A stretch of 64,000 bases of DNA, from the NCBI GenBank assembly GCA_023079485.1, contig CM041084.1:129220792-129284791 (forward strand), in the 5' to 3' direction. Position 1 is the first letter of the stretch, and each line of letters begins with the position of its first letter. This stretch comes from Archilochus colubris. Lineage: Eukaryota; Chordata; Aves; Apodiformes; Trochilidae. The notes under the pieces are model-generated. The model searched no databases. It had not been told where the DNA came from and worked only from the letters and a program-made list of their open reading frames with translations. The position numbers and the translations under genes were made by a program. Shown here piece by piece: positions 1 through 13,700 of this stretch.

Positions 1-2639
1 GAAGCACTTAAATGCATACTTAGTTTCAAACATATGTTGAAATCCCATGGAAGTGAATCCAAGTGAATTCCTTTCCCCAGATCTTTCACAGACCACCACA
101 ATGCTTTTGTCCAACAGCTTATTCTTTCTTGTATATTTAAAGAACTCTAACTTTCTATAATCTGTCTCTTATTGTGTTCACAGAGCTCTTGCCTTATAGA
201 ATGAGCCTATTTTGGGGTGCAAAGTAGATGACAGCTTATGGAATTGAACTTTCTGCATGTAGTTTCACATGGGATGCACAGATAGGGTATTGAGGCTTGT
301 TAGACTCCAGGATAACACATGCAATTTTGAAGAATATTCATTCTCTACTTACTCTTCAAAAAAGTCTCTCCTGCTAATGACTTCAGGATTTCAGTATAGG
401 AGTGTTTAAATTCCCCAACAGTTTCTCAGGTTATTCTCAGCATAATTTGGCTGCTAATATACCAGCTTTAAGAACCCACTTTCCAAAATAAATATTGAAA
501 ATGCAGCTACAAATAGCTCTTTAGGCAAGAAGGTCTGCTAGGTATTCTGGCCCAAATTTCTACATCTAACACTCTGTGGAATTTCATTTGCAGCTAATCC
601 TCATGACCTTTATCTGTGTTAGGATAAAGCATGTATTTCTCTGCTGTTGATTTGCCTATATCCTGACGGGCATAAATTCCAGAGACCATAGAGTATAACA
701 GTTTTGCAGAAAGCAGTGACTTCATTAAGGCTACTGTCTCCTTGCCTCTTCCTCCAGAGAAGGAAGAGAATTTCAGTAGAACATACACATCATGATTCTC
801 TCAAAGACCCAAAGGTTTCTTTCTAAGATATCTTAAGACTTCTAAAATTTTAAGTCCCACTAAAGTAAATGAGAAAGTGCAGGAAACTCATTTCACAGGC
901 AGGTTTATTGAGTTCTTTACCTACTTTCTGGTGGGCTAATTGCTCTGGTTAAGGATCAAAGGCAATGCTAACTGCTTTATGGACACAGGTGTCAGCCAGT
1001 TATCTGACTGGCAATAATTAAATAAAATCACACAATCAGCAGCTTGCAACTTACCCCTTCAGAGTGACCACTGCATGCCCAGTCACTCTGTCTGTATATA
1101 AACAAACTTGTAGGCTAAACAACATTTGAAACTCTCTGCTCATTGATAAGTATGGCTGGCAGAGCACTGTCACTTTGCCTCTTTAAACAGCTTCTTATGT
1201 TAAATGCCCTCCATTCATGTGAACAAAATCCTGTTGGTTCATGTTTGGTGGTAATGAGCCATTCTTTCTCCATCATGCTGCTGGACACTGAGTCTCTGCT
1301 CCTGCTTGGTGCTGCTGGACACACTGTCCTCTCTTTCCTGGAGCTGGTGCTAGACTGGCTCTGTATTACTGCAGCTGCTGGGCTTTGGACCTCTCCTCCT
1401 GGCAGTGGTTTGGCTGCTGGCACCTCTCTGCAGTTCTGGCACCGCTACATCTTTTTGGCTGCTTTATAGTTTATGAGCCTTCTATGAATCTGTTCTACTC
1501 TTCACTGTGGTTTTTTCATCCTCTTTATGCCTTATTCTGTCACCTTTCCTTTCTACCCTTTTCTTCTACCCTCCTCCTTAATGTACTTCATTCTCCTAAC
1601 CCTGAATAATCTATATAAACAAGACAGGAGCAAAACAGTACAAGAGAAAGGTGTCAGCAGTTCAGAGAGGGCAATGTAAGCACTCACTGCAGAACTGGTA
1701 ACTGGAAGTAAAAGATGGCTCTCATCACTTACCAACTAATTTGAAGCCAGAAGATCTGGGAGAAACAAACATGGGGAGATGATAACATAATTAATTCCTT
1801 GCTCCCTGAAAAAGTCATTAATTAATGCTTTAGAAAAGTTTCTTATTGAAATAGGCATGGGCTAATATTAAACGCAGTGAGATCTCTAAGTGTTCTAATT
1901 CTAATGTGTATCTCATGACTCAATACAGAAATATGAATATAATAAAACTTTAAAAAAATGAAATATTATTCTGCTTTGCTCTTATACAAACTGTCTATTT
2001 CCTGCATACCAGCTACAGGATTACAGTACTTCAATGTAAGAAACATAGATGTATAGTTTTTCTCAGTCTTTTTAGGAAGATTTAACTCCATGGACAACCT
2101 ACCTGTTTGCTGACTGGAATGCTGTTGTCAAGTTTCCCTTCTGAGCAAGCACCCCCAAAATTAAACAGTAAGCTAAAAGTGAAATGACTTTGTAGGTCAG
2201 TTACTAGTGTCAGTTTGCAAGGCTAAGCCTGTCTAGAATTAGGGCAATTTGTATACAAATATTATTGAAAAAAGGGACTAATACTTATCTCCAAAAGCAA
2301 CTGCTAACAGAATGTTCTTACTTCTTAACTGTGGTAGTGGAAAGGCATTATTCAAAGGCATTATTCAAACTGATATGCTTATTATTCTTACAGGCCAGCA
2401 GACATACTTCTGTAAGTAATAGGCTCCAAGGATGACTATAAATGTAGAAGAGCAAGCCTGGAAAAATTAGTTATTTATGTTGTTGGATATATTTTTTCTT
2501 TCTGACCACAGCACATTAGCAGCTGCACATCTGTAAGAAGGCAAAGGTCCTCCCTCAAGAGAGTGTCATTTGAAAGTGCTTGTGGTCATAGTTGTTCAGA
2601 TGTTGATAACAAAGCATTCTAAGACCTGTCCATTGTCTC

Positions 2640-3060
2640 TCAAACACCAAACCTGGTGAAAGACCTGGAAGAAATGTCCTATGAGGAGTGCCTGAGGACT
2701 TAGTTTTTCTGTAGTTCGGAGAAAAGGAAGGTGAGGGGTGTCCTCACTGCTCTCTACAGCTTGCTGAGACATGGAGACAGAGCTCCTGATGTCTTCTCCC
2801 TGGTATCCAGTGACAGGACACATGGGAATGGTTCAGAGTTGCTCTGGAGGAGGTTTGGTCTGGACATTAGGAAGTGGTCAAACACTGAAACAGGCTTTCT
2901 AGAGAGGTTGTCAGTGCCCTAAACCTGTCAGTCTTGAAGAGATGGTTGGACAATACTCTTACAACACGCTTTAGCTTTTGGTCAGGCCTGAGCTGGTCAG
3001 GCAATTGGACAGGATGATGGCTGTCCTTTACAACTGGAACTATTCCATTCTCACCTTTAT
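2640..3060 (+). mobile_element. CR1 LINE 3' fragment
   Basis: Strongly diverged, 5'-truncated CR1 in sense orientation. It matches the copy at 18,244-18,630 along its length: the box for 'gaggagtgcctgaggactt', 'tctccctggtatccagtg', 'ggtcaaacactg', then 'cctgtcagtcttgaagagat'. The frame has stops and no clear tail remains. Boundaries are approximate. Confidence 0.8.
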
Positions 3061-3966
3061 AATCTTTAGTCAGACAGTGGTAGGTATTGTGGTAGAAATG
3101 CATTTTTTAGGGTTTAAATGCAGATGAGATAACTTTATAGAGCAATCCATGAGGCTGGTGTTATTTCCCAGGTATGATGCTAGACAGAAAAAAAATAGAA
3201 AAAAATTTTATTTCTTAATGTGCATTTTAAACCACTTGCATGTATTTAAAATGTACTTAATTTAAGAGGAAAGCCGACTAATTGTATGATACATTATACC
3301 CTTGAAACATATGTTCAGTAACTATGTTTTTATATGACGCTATTTAGTCTGGAAAGAGAAAGGTGCTTGCCAGGAAAATAGTCTCACATAGTAACCCATA
3401 AGTCTAATTTGACTTCATGCAACAAAAATATTCCAAAGGGTTAAAAGAAGCTCCTTCAAAGTAAAAAAAATTCTCATGTGCTTTTCTTACTAGATGACCT
3501 TGACTAAATGACTTGGCACACCTGAGTATACACGATTTGCATAGGTACAGCTATTGTAAAGGAACTGATTTCATTAAGATGAATTACTGCCTCTTAAAAG
3601 AATTCTGGAGGCTCAGCAGTATAAGGTAATGAAAAAATTACTTTGTTGACAAAGAGGAGGAATCTGTCTCATTAAATGCCTGTGTGAAGCTGAGCACAAT
3701 ACTGTCTTCTGTTGAAAGACTCAGGTAAACTGGCTTAATATGGTCCTGGCAGCTTTTTGGGGACAGAACATCTGCTTTCTGACATGTCTTTAATTGCTTC
3801 TAAGACCTTCTTTGTGAAGAAACAGCTTAAACTGCAAAGAAATTAAAAAACATGAATAATTAAATTTCTTTAGCACTTTTGAATGGGCTTGACTGAGTAA
3901 ACTCTTCAATATTACCTTGTTACTCTTTGGTAATCTATGTTGTAAATATGGGTATAATAGATGTAT

Positions 3967-4020
3967 AATAAATGACTGGACTTACGCAATAAGTGACTGG
4001 ACTCAATAAGTGACTGGACT
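3967..4020 (+). repeat. Short tandem repeat, 17-19 bp unit
   Basis: Three copies in a row of a unit like 'caataagtgactggact'. The last two are identical and 17 bp apart; the first carries small changes and a 2-bp longer spacing. Confidence 0.85.
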
Positions 4021-4669
4021 AGCTGTGATATTTTATTTCTCTCATACAAAAGGCATGATATAAACAAAATGTCAGTGGATAATATCAGCCTGAAGCTCTC
4101 AGCTTCATAGCTGCAGCTGCTTTGTCCAGGATGAATCTGGAACACATTAGAGGGAATGAATGTACTGTGACAGTCCTCAGCATAAAAGGTATTGCCACGG
4201 GTCTCCTATATTCTCAGGCTGCAGGGACAGCTCTTAAGAACTGATACAGCTGAGAGGAAATGAAGGAAAAGTAGAGCAGTTCCAAAACTGGGAGCGGAGA
4301 GACAGAAGAAAGAACTAAATTAACCAGATTTTGCTACACACTGGTCTACAGTTGAGAACATCTGGACAGAGTTACTGATTGATGTATGGTTTCCAGGTCT
4401 GAGAAAACTTATGGAGAAGGCTCCTGACAATCTGAAAAATGATTAATGTTGGAAGGGTAGGAGAAATTAGCAAGCACTCATATCAAATCTGATTAACCCA
4501 CTGGTATTGAAAGTGCACTACTTTTTGCAGAAAGTCTCTTCAGGGCAGAAATTATTTCAGCTTTTCCTTTTTTATATAGCTACTGGTATAATTAGTACCA
4601 AAAATATCAATGCATAATCAATCTAATTATGTTATTCTAATTGTGCATGCTGGTCTTGTTCTCTTTCAG

Positions 4670-4792
4670 TTGTGGACTACTGTGCTCTGGATAACCAAGG
4701 TTGCCAACATGAGTGTGTTAACACCAAGGACTCCTATTACTGTAGATGCCACCCAGGGTTCATTTTAAATCCAGACAAAAGAACTTGCAGAA
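4670..4792 (+). CDS. MATN2: MATN2 EGF-like exon (array unit 1 in window)
   Basis: 123-bp exon between a ctctttcag acceptor and gtaagt donor, phase 1 at both ends. It encodes a six-cysteine EGF module beginning [11 protein letters not shown] and ending DKRTCRR, with CRCHPGF in the middle. It is of the VDYCAL type, like the other 5' units. Confidence 0.93.
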
Positions 4793-7700
4793 GTAAGTTG
4801 TGTTAAGATTTAATTATGAACACTTTGTGATATTCTTCTTTCTTTCAGTTCTCAGCATAATATTCCCACTGGTCCTGGGAACACTGAATAATGCATCAGA
4901 TGTAGAAAATGTGATAGTGCCCTGGAAGCCAAAGGTTTTGAAAGCAATGGAAGTTGTTTTGTTAGGGTAGTTTGGTTATTTGGGGGGGGGGAGGGTGTAA
5001 GGGTAGGGGTCCCTCTCATGAACAGGAAACTTTTAACATGAAACTTGGTTCCTGTTCAAGAATTCAACCACACCCAAACTTTGTCTTGCATGGTCTCCTC
5101 GATTATCCAGATTTTTCAGTTTGACTATCATCTCCGTAGTTGGATAAACCAAAAATTCTGTATGAGAAAATTTATAATCAGCTTGGTTTATAAGACAAGC
5201 TAAAGTTAAATAGAGTAATTCCATAATCAGAGGAAACATTGCAGCCTGTTTTCCTATGGATTTTTCTCGACTGAGTTCTTTGATAGTGTGCCAAAGCTGT
5301 GGCAGCACCACTATCTTCTATCAAGCATTCAGGTTTGCACCAAGTTATAATAAATTTATGGCTCTGTTTGCTTTATATTTGTCAAATTTGATTGATAACA
5401 AGCTAACAAGCTCAAAAATTAGGAGTGGAATTAGAATTAGGAGTGGATATGGAGGGGAACTTAGAGACCAGATGATACTCTGGCCAAGGCTTCCCATAAT
5501 TGGGAAAACCAGCTAAAACCTCCACAAGGTTTAATGTTGTAATTCACCTTTAGGAAATGTGAAGGGGAAACCTTAACATAACTTCCTAGTTACCTTCATA
5601 AATATGGGCCTCAATAAAGACATTTTTCTCCACTAGTTTTAGGTTAGTGGAACTGCTGATGCCAGTGGTGAAATTAGGCAATATTATTGGAAAATGTTGA
5701 AAAATATTGAAAAACTTTCTAAAAAACAATGCATCAATATAGCACTGCATTTCTGTGCTTTTACAGCTTTGGGTGCATTTCAGTCTGTGTGACAAGACAA
5801 GAGGCTGTTAACCCACAGCCTCTATTGTGTATTATGCTTTGTATCTATTTCAATTAGAGTTAACATTTAGAAAGAAAGCATCTAATCCAGGCTCTACATC
5901 TGACCTTATCAAGGGAAACAGACACACACTTCTAGGAGGCAATTGCTTACACAAATTTATGGAAGTGCCTGTATTTTCCTTGATTGTGCAGGGAGCCTGG
6001 ATGACTTGCCAGAGGAGACACATAATTTTTAGGTAGTCAAAGTCAAGGGAGGTCAATTTCCTGACTCCTCAAGGGACAGAGTCCAGTTTGTACTGGTTCA
6101 CATTGCTTGTAGATTGAATGGACTCACTCATTTGTCAAGTATCTGTCATCTAAGGTCTCTGTTGAGACCTTCTTCTCCCTTTAACTGGGAGGAGAAGGGA
6201 AGGGATTGTTCCAGAATTGGACTAAGTATGTCAAATGCATCTGGGCCTTGCAATACCCCTTGTTGATCCAGACCTGACCTGCAGACTGACTTCCCAGCTT
6301 GACCATGGCCTTGCCTTGCTACTACGAACCTGCCCAGTGATCACTGGGCTGTGCCAGACCTTGGCTGTCTTCACCAGGAATGGCCTTACCTCAGTGACTC
6401 ATAGAATGGCTTCAGCTGGAAAGGAACTTAAAGATCATGTAGTTCCAAACCCCTTGCATGGGCAGGGACACCTCCCGCCAGACCAGGTTGCTCCAAGCCC
6501 CATCCAGCCTGGCCTTGAACACTTCCAGGGAGGAGGCATCCACAAATTCCTTGGGCAACCTGTGCCAGTGTCTCACCACCCTCACAGGAAAGAATTTCTT
6601 CCTAATGTCTAACCTAAATCTAGCCTCTTTCAACTTAAAATCATTGCCCCTTGTCTTATCACTTTACCCTTGTAAAAAGTCCCTCCCCAGCTTTCTTGTA
6701 GGCAATAAGGTCTCTCCAGCATCTTCTCCAGGCTGAACAACCCCAGCTCTCTCAGCCTGTCTTCACAGGAAAGGTGCTCCAGCCCTCTCATCATCTTTCT
6801 GGCCCTCCTCTGGACTCGCTCCAACATCTCCATGTTCTTCCTGTGTTAGGGGCTCCAGAACTGGACATAGTGCTCCAGATGAGGTCTCACAAGGGCAGAG
6901 TAGAGGGGAAGAATCACCTTACTCAACTTGCTGGCCACACTTTTTTTGGATGCAGCCCAGGATACAGTTGGCTTTCTGTAGTGCAAGTGCACATTGCTGG
7001 CACATGTTGAGTTACTCATCAACCAACACCCTAAAGTCCTTCTCCTCAAGGTTATTTTCAGCCCATTCATGCAGGCTGTCTTCTGGCTTGACCTCTGACC
7101 TGCCTCAGCAGCATGTACTTGTCTGATCTTCTGGACTTCTGGTTAAACCTGACTATCATTTCCAGACCTGCCTAGCTCACTTTGCTTGGGTAGTGCGGGG
7201 TGATTACTGTCTGGGAAGGCCCCATCACTACTCAACTCCTTGCATCTTGGCTCTCCTTCCCTTAGGGAGCAGCTGGCCCATGCTGCTGCCTGACAGCAAG
7301 TTACTTTCAAGTCTGAACAACTATGGGGTGTTTCTAACCAAGGTCGAAGGTGTAGAACTTTGCAGTTCTTTGCTGAAATTCATAATGACATTTTCTGGCC
7401 CAGTCATCAAGCTTATCACGGTTCTCTGTCTTGAAGTTCTGCTGTTTGCTTTCAGTCACTGTCCTTTGTTTAGTGTGAGCCACAGATTTGCTTAGAATGC
7501 ACTTCGTGTCATCATCTCTATCACTGATGCAGATGTTTAGCTGTGTGATCCCCAGTACTGTTTCCTGTACCCTGTGGTGCTCTGGTCATTATTAGCAACC
7601 AGCCTAATGGGAAGCCACTGATCATGATCCTTTGAGCCTGGAAAATTTTCACTGCACCTCACAGTTTCTTTCTTCCAGCCTATGCTTTCTTCTAGCCTTT

Positions 7701-10700
7701 TTTAAAAGATGAACGTAACATTGGTATTTTTCAGTTATCAGGCACCTCTCAGTCCTTGTGAACTTTCATACGTGATGGGCTGTGTTGTCACACCACCTCC
7801 CTCTTTCAGCACCCATGGTGTCACCAGTGGTGACATGGATTTGTATATATCCAGTTTCCCTAAGAAGTCTCTAATTGGTGTCGGTAGAGCCTCTCCTTCC
7901 CAAAATGTGCTGGTACACATGGAAATCTGGGAGCAGACCTTGGCTGTGGGAAGCAGAAATGAAAAGGGCATTATTTTTTCAGACATTTCTGTACTGTTCA
8001 TCACTAGGTTGTTTCCCCAGTCAAAAGACCTACATTTTCTGTAATTTTCATTTTGCTACCAACATATTTGCAGACTTATTATCCTTAGTGTACCTCAGCA
8101 GTAAAAGGTCCAGCTGGGCTTTGTTTCAGTCCCAAAGTACCTAAGCAATGCTTTTATACTCCTCTTTTTCTGTCAGTCCTTTCTCCTTCTACTATTTTCC
8201 ATCTTTGTGTTTTAGTTCACCAAGAAGCTCTTTGATCTTCTAAGCAGATTTTCCAGTACAATGGGGTCATTTTTTCCTGAGCTCTTAGCTAGTTTTCTTT
8301 AAAAATTATCTAGCCCTCCTGGACATCCTTTCTCTCCTTGGCTTTTTCCCAGGGGATTCTTCCTAGCGATTCCCTGAATAAGCTGAAATCTGAGCTTGTA
8401 AAATACGGAGTCAGAATTCTGCTGTTTCCTCTTGCAGCCTTCTGGATTGGCTCATCCAATGCTCCTGGTCATAGCAGCAAGTCAGGAAGAACATCACCCT
8501 TCAAGAATTAGGGAGTTGTCACCAAGTCTGTGCAGAAACCTAATGAGTTGCCTGCACAGTGATGTCTTATTCTCCCATTAGGTGTTTGGGTGGTTGAAAT
8601 TTCCAACATGAATAAAAGCCTGTGAGTTGGAGGCTTCTGCTGTTTGTAGAAAGTCTGATTCACTGTATCCTTTGGGTCAAGGGAGGGTGACAGACTCCAT
8701 CACTACATTCCCAGTGTCATTTCCCCTCAGATCTTGACCAGAAAATCTCAACAGGCACAGCTATGGTTTCATGTTGGATCTCTGTGGAATGGAGAAGATT
8801 TTTAACATATAACACAAAAGTACACTGCTCCACAAAGCAGTGCAAACTGGGAGCCAAGGATGGCTACAAGGTTTTGGTCCCACAGCACCTAAATAAAAAG
8901 AACAAAATAGGCCCTAGAACAGTAACTAGGCTCTGCCAGCAGTTCAGTCATCACCAGACAAGTTTATAGTATCAAGAGATATGTCAGGTTAATTCAGGAA
9001 ATCAAGTCAGCCATTCAGCAGGTCAGGATCAACAAAACAAGGCTAGGCACAGGCAAGAACCAAGGGTGAGAGCCTGACATTAAATGCAGCTCCCAAGCCA
9101 AGGGGCAGAGGCCACAAACAAGGCTTCTCACAACTCTGTGCATCTTTGCCATGTTTATCTGCATTCTGTTTTGCTGCAAATGCTTTAAATTAGTTTAAAA
9201 TTACGAGAGAAAATTCCATCAGGTTGCAATTAGGGAAAAATCAAAGAGAGTGAACATAGTCAGCTGTAGAGATTGATTTAGAAGGAGCAGTCAGGAGCAA
9301 ATACTATGGCAAATCTTTCTCTTTCAAGTTGTATGCCCTAAATCTAAGCATGAATAAAACTTGTGGAGGCACTTTCCCTTATACTTGATGTCTTCTGAGC
9401 CTTGCTGATGAAATAAAGCATGAGTTAAAGAGCTGTCTAGCTCATTATGCTGCGAAAGTCAAGACAGCATGAGAGCTCTTCAGAGCAAAAGTGTCCCCTA
9501 GCTCCCATATGTTATGAATCATGCTGGCTTTGAGTCAGCATAAACATTATGAAGAAAGAGATTTAGATCACCGGATTTGAAATGTTTGTAAATTTAAAAC
9601 CTTTAACATAAATCTCTATGTATTTGGCTTATGTGCTGAAGCTCAAGGATGACTGCCAGATAGTCAAGACTCAGACCCATGCCAAACCAGTTCCCTGCAT
9701 CAGCAAGGAGGCCTGGGCCTGGGACAGCAGCCTCCAAGGTCTCCTGATTACCTCAGAATCCTGGCTTTCCTTTCAAACATAGAAAGCAAGCTTTTATTCT
9801 TGTGGCTGCAAAGAAAAGCTTGAAAATGTAAATGTTATCAGTACTGTCAAGGATGTCTGACAAATGCTTCATCCGGGATTTCCTCCAGACTTCTTAGGAT
9901 GAAATAAAAAGGAACATGGCTCGTGAGGGCAGCCACACCAACACCAGCAAAGTACTCGTGTGGCTGGAAGAGAGCAGCAAATTCAGATTATCAGCCAGGC
10001 AGGTAGAGGTTATCCCTAGCTATGATGTTAACTATTAAGAGGACTTTTGCCACTCTTGCTGTTCCTCTCAAGAGGACAGACAGTGGCTTCTGCTACTGCA
10101 GCTTCTCCTGCAGCACTTTGGGGTGCTGAGCCTCAACTCTTGTTCTTTAGGGAAGGCTCCTGTTTGAGTTGTGGGTGGGTTCATATGAGCTATAGATAGG
10201 TAGAGGCCTTCTGTTAGCATCCTTAATTTGGGCTGTGTTAATGAACAGAAATCTGTGAAATCTGTTTTAGTTCCCAACGTAATGGCCTCAAGGTTTCAAC
10301 AAAGGTAATAATATATGTTTTTCAACTCTTGTGGTCATCTTTAGAACCAGTTATCCAGGAAAAGTCTGTCCTGCACACTTGTGTTAGCAAGGATTTGAGC
10401 AGGTAAATGCAACACAGCACTGACCAGGTCCAGAAGGCATACACCTGTATTCCTCTTGTGCACAAAAATGGCTTTATGGATTCTTTCTCTCAGTGTACTC
10501 GTGAACAAACCATATTTTCAAATTATTTTTTTTTTAGTAAACAAATAGACTATTCCTGTGTTATCTATGTGTGTATGTGCATCTGCTGCCATAAAAAGCT
10601 TTGGAAAAAAAGTCTGTAAGTATATGGAGTAGAGTTCATAAATTGATTAGATATTCCTCTTAGGTTTTCTTAGAAAGTCACATTCTACTTTGTTTATCCC

Positions 10701-13700
10701 CAAAATATAGCTGGTTTATTATTTCTAGGGGCTTTCATTATGTATAAAGGCTCAAATGCATTAACCTGCCACACATACAAGGAAGAACAGTTCCTACCTC
10801 AGGAGGCCAGTTACCTCTGGGAATAATAGTTGACCTCTGTCAGTTTACAGGTTGTGTAATGAGGTGTTCAGAAGTGTGTGGATGTCTTTAAAAGTGTGAC
10901 TTACTTGATTTGTGGCCTGTTAGTCTATTCTTTGCAGTGCTGCGGGGTTAGGATCATTCTTACACTAGTATAAACTAATTAATTACACTGCATCTAAGGG
11001 AATGTCAGACTTTTTGACTTCATCAATAACAATAAAATCCCAGTGCTCCTTGCAGAATTGCTTTCCTTGTGAGGGTGCTTTATACACAAGAAGTAGCTAT
11101 CTCTAGACTTTGCTTATCTTCCCTTTCATGAGCATTTTAAACAGAACTATATAGCAAGCCCCCAGAGTTGTTAAAACCCCAGTGCTCCTGATGACCTGAT
11201 TGTCCTGCTTTGATCTAATGCACAGCCTTCAAAAGCAAGGTTGTGCATTTAATACGGATCAAGTCTAACATGCTCAGTAAAATAAAGAGGCACTTATGAT
11301 ATGGCAGTGTGTAGGACTTATCTGCAAAATGTTAAGAAATATTTAAGATTCTAACTTTTCTACTGCATGTAGTACATGTTTTCCTGAAGAATCTGTTCAA
11401 GTATATAGGGTTGATATATATATATATATATATATATCTATACCTAAGATAACAGATGGTATACCTCAGGTATGCCTTAAGATAACAGAGATTTGGAAAA
11501 TAAATAAAATTTTGTTTTCAGAGTTTTAAGCAGTATGGCAAAAAGTCAGAATAGTGCCTGGGAAAAAAAAAGGCCAAAAAAAGAAATCAAAGTAGCTGTT
11601 TTTTACCTAACTTATTTCTGAGGAATTATATTCCTTACTGTCACAATTTTTTTCCACTTAGGGCCAGACTATTGTGCTCTTCAGGACCACGGCTGTGAAC
11701 AGGAATGTGTTAATACAGATGATTCCTACTTTTGTCGATGCCAAGAGGGATTTACACTTAATCCAGATAAGAAAACATGTAAAAGTGAGTAATCCTTTGG
11801 ACATAATAAAGTTTATCTGCTTTTATTTCCTAAAACTGCTTTTTCTACTGAAAATATAGAAGTTTTCTCTATAATTAAGGTTGAAACAAGTGTTTATTTA
11901 GAAACTTGAATTTTAGCTGTGCCAGTCATGCTGAAAAAATATACTGTTAGCTGGTTTTTAAACTATAATAGATGTTTTCAGAAGACATGTTTGGAAACCT
12001 GAGCAGTAATATAGGAACTAGAGTGGCTCAAACCCAGTAAATTCATTGCTTATTTGAAACTTTCTGACTTTTTCTTTTAGGGACACAAACAGCTTTTATT
12101 TAAAAAAAAAAGTAAAGTAAGTAATCTTGCTTTCTCCAATTAGTTTAGCCAAAGACAGATGTATTTCATTAGCTTGGGAAAGTTTTGGATAGGTAAGATA
12201 GCTATTAAAATCTAAGTCACACACAAAACATTTTCCTACAAAATATGTAAAAACAGAATCAGCCACTTCAAGGTTTTAAACCAATCACAGATGTTATTTA
12301 CTTTAAACAGATTTTTGTGTTACAACTCTTCTTGAGTGGGGCCCTGGAATCACAGCAGATTTTCAGTTTTGTGTTGTTAAAATTTAAGGAGAATATATTC
12401 ACCAAAATAAACTTGCCTGACTCAGTTCTTGTGAGGGAGAATAGTAGTGCTGATACTTTATGAATAAGAAGCTTGCCTGGAGCAACATAGTTATTTTTAT
12501 AGGCCCTCATAGAGTTGATCTGGTTTTGGAACAATTGCCTTTCAGTCTCAAAGATGCATTCTCATTGAGCATCTTTGTCTACATGGTGCCATTTTAACAG
12601 CAATCCATGCTATTCTTGTGTTTATTATCTATATGGTAATTTAATACATTCAGGTTTTTATTGATTGGTTGTGCCTTGGTGAGCACAGGAACAAAAGAAA
12701 AGCATTGTGTTGAATATTTATTGCAAAAGATGTAATTGCTAATTAAAGGCAAATTGTAATTCCCATTTGGGTTATTTTTCTTTAACCTTAGAGGGCTTTG
12801 GATTTGGCTATAAACCTGATGATGTTTCTAGCATAAAGTTACTATTCCAAATCTTGTAATAATAAGGCTCATGACGGATAATCTTGTAAAATAATGCAGA
12901 ACATTTGCATATATGCCCTCTTTATATATCAGGGATCATGCATCACTAGGAACTAGCACCAGGCATTCCTTCTTCACCACTACGTATGACTTGTGATGGG
13001 CAGGTCTATGGGATTCAAAACATCCTGTGCAGCCAGGTATTTGCAATGTGTTCTTAGATCCTCAGCTCACTGTTGGCTTTAAGAGGTGACCAAAGCACAG
13101 AATCCAGTCTGATTTAAGTAAAGCAAGTTTTTCTAAGCCGTTTTACTTAAGAAACCTTTATGGCTGGCTTGAATCTGTTACTGGATTTCCCTCAACAGAA
13201 GTAAACTTCAGCATGACTGTGAATTTAAATGTGTTGATGTGGAAGAGTCATTTGTGTGCGAATGTCATCCTGGATACACCCAACAACAAGAGGCAATACA
13301 TGCAGAAATGAGTTTGTCTCATCAATTGCAGCAAATAACTAAAAAGTAACTGCTGGAGGGGGCGAGGTGTGAACAGAATGAGAAAATGCTCCTGGGTCCC
13401 TTTTGAGAACTCTCTGAGCTTTGCAAACCTAGGCTAATGTGAAGTCCACCACAAGCCCAGTTCAGTGAAGTAATGCTATTGTGAGATGCCTGATCCTATA
13501 GAGAACTAAAGCATCATCTTCTCCAACCCAAATAGCTGGAATAATGTGTTCAGCTAAGGTGATTAGCACAGTGGCATTGCTTACTGTTTAACATCTGTAT
13601 CATTGCTATGGGCAGCACAACAGATACTGATGGATGCTGATATGTGGGGATATGTAGACACCTCTCTCCTCTATGTCTGTGCTTTCAGTGATCTGTTTGA

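Larger units (their letters stand above)
1..4669 (+). other. MATN2: MATN2 intron (5' part outside window)
   Basis: No EGF-like exon or other coding exon was found upstream of the first acceptor at 4,668-4,669. The stretch holds one CR1 fragment near 2,640-3,060 and a few short tandem repeats. Open frames here (for example 1,143-1,469) lack recognisable motifs and look like chance. Confidence 0.75.
4793..11661 (+). other. MATN2: MATN2 intron between EGF units 1 and 2
   Basis: 6.9-kb intron. It holds a reverse-strand CR1 at 6,399-7,090 and a G-run at 4,981-4,990. The stretch 7,200-8,760 is unlike simple intron in texture but not recognised. An alternating TA tract lies just upstream of the next exon. 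No further EGF exon was found. Confidence 0.75.

Noticed and set aside
1115..1469. Overlapping frames of about 100 codons on both strands
   Set aside because: No recognisable domain or splice sites; typical of an open stretch in intron sequence.
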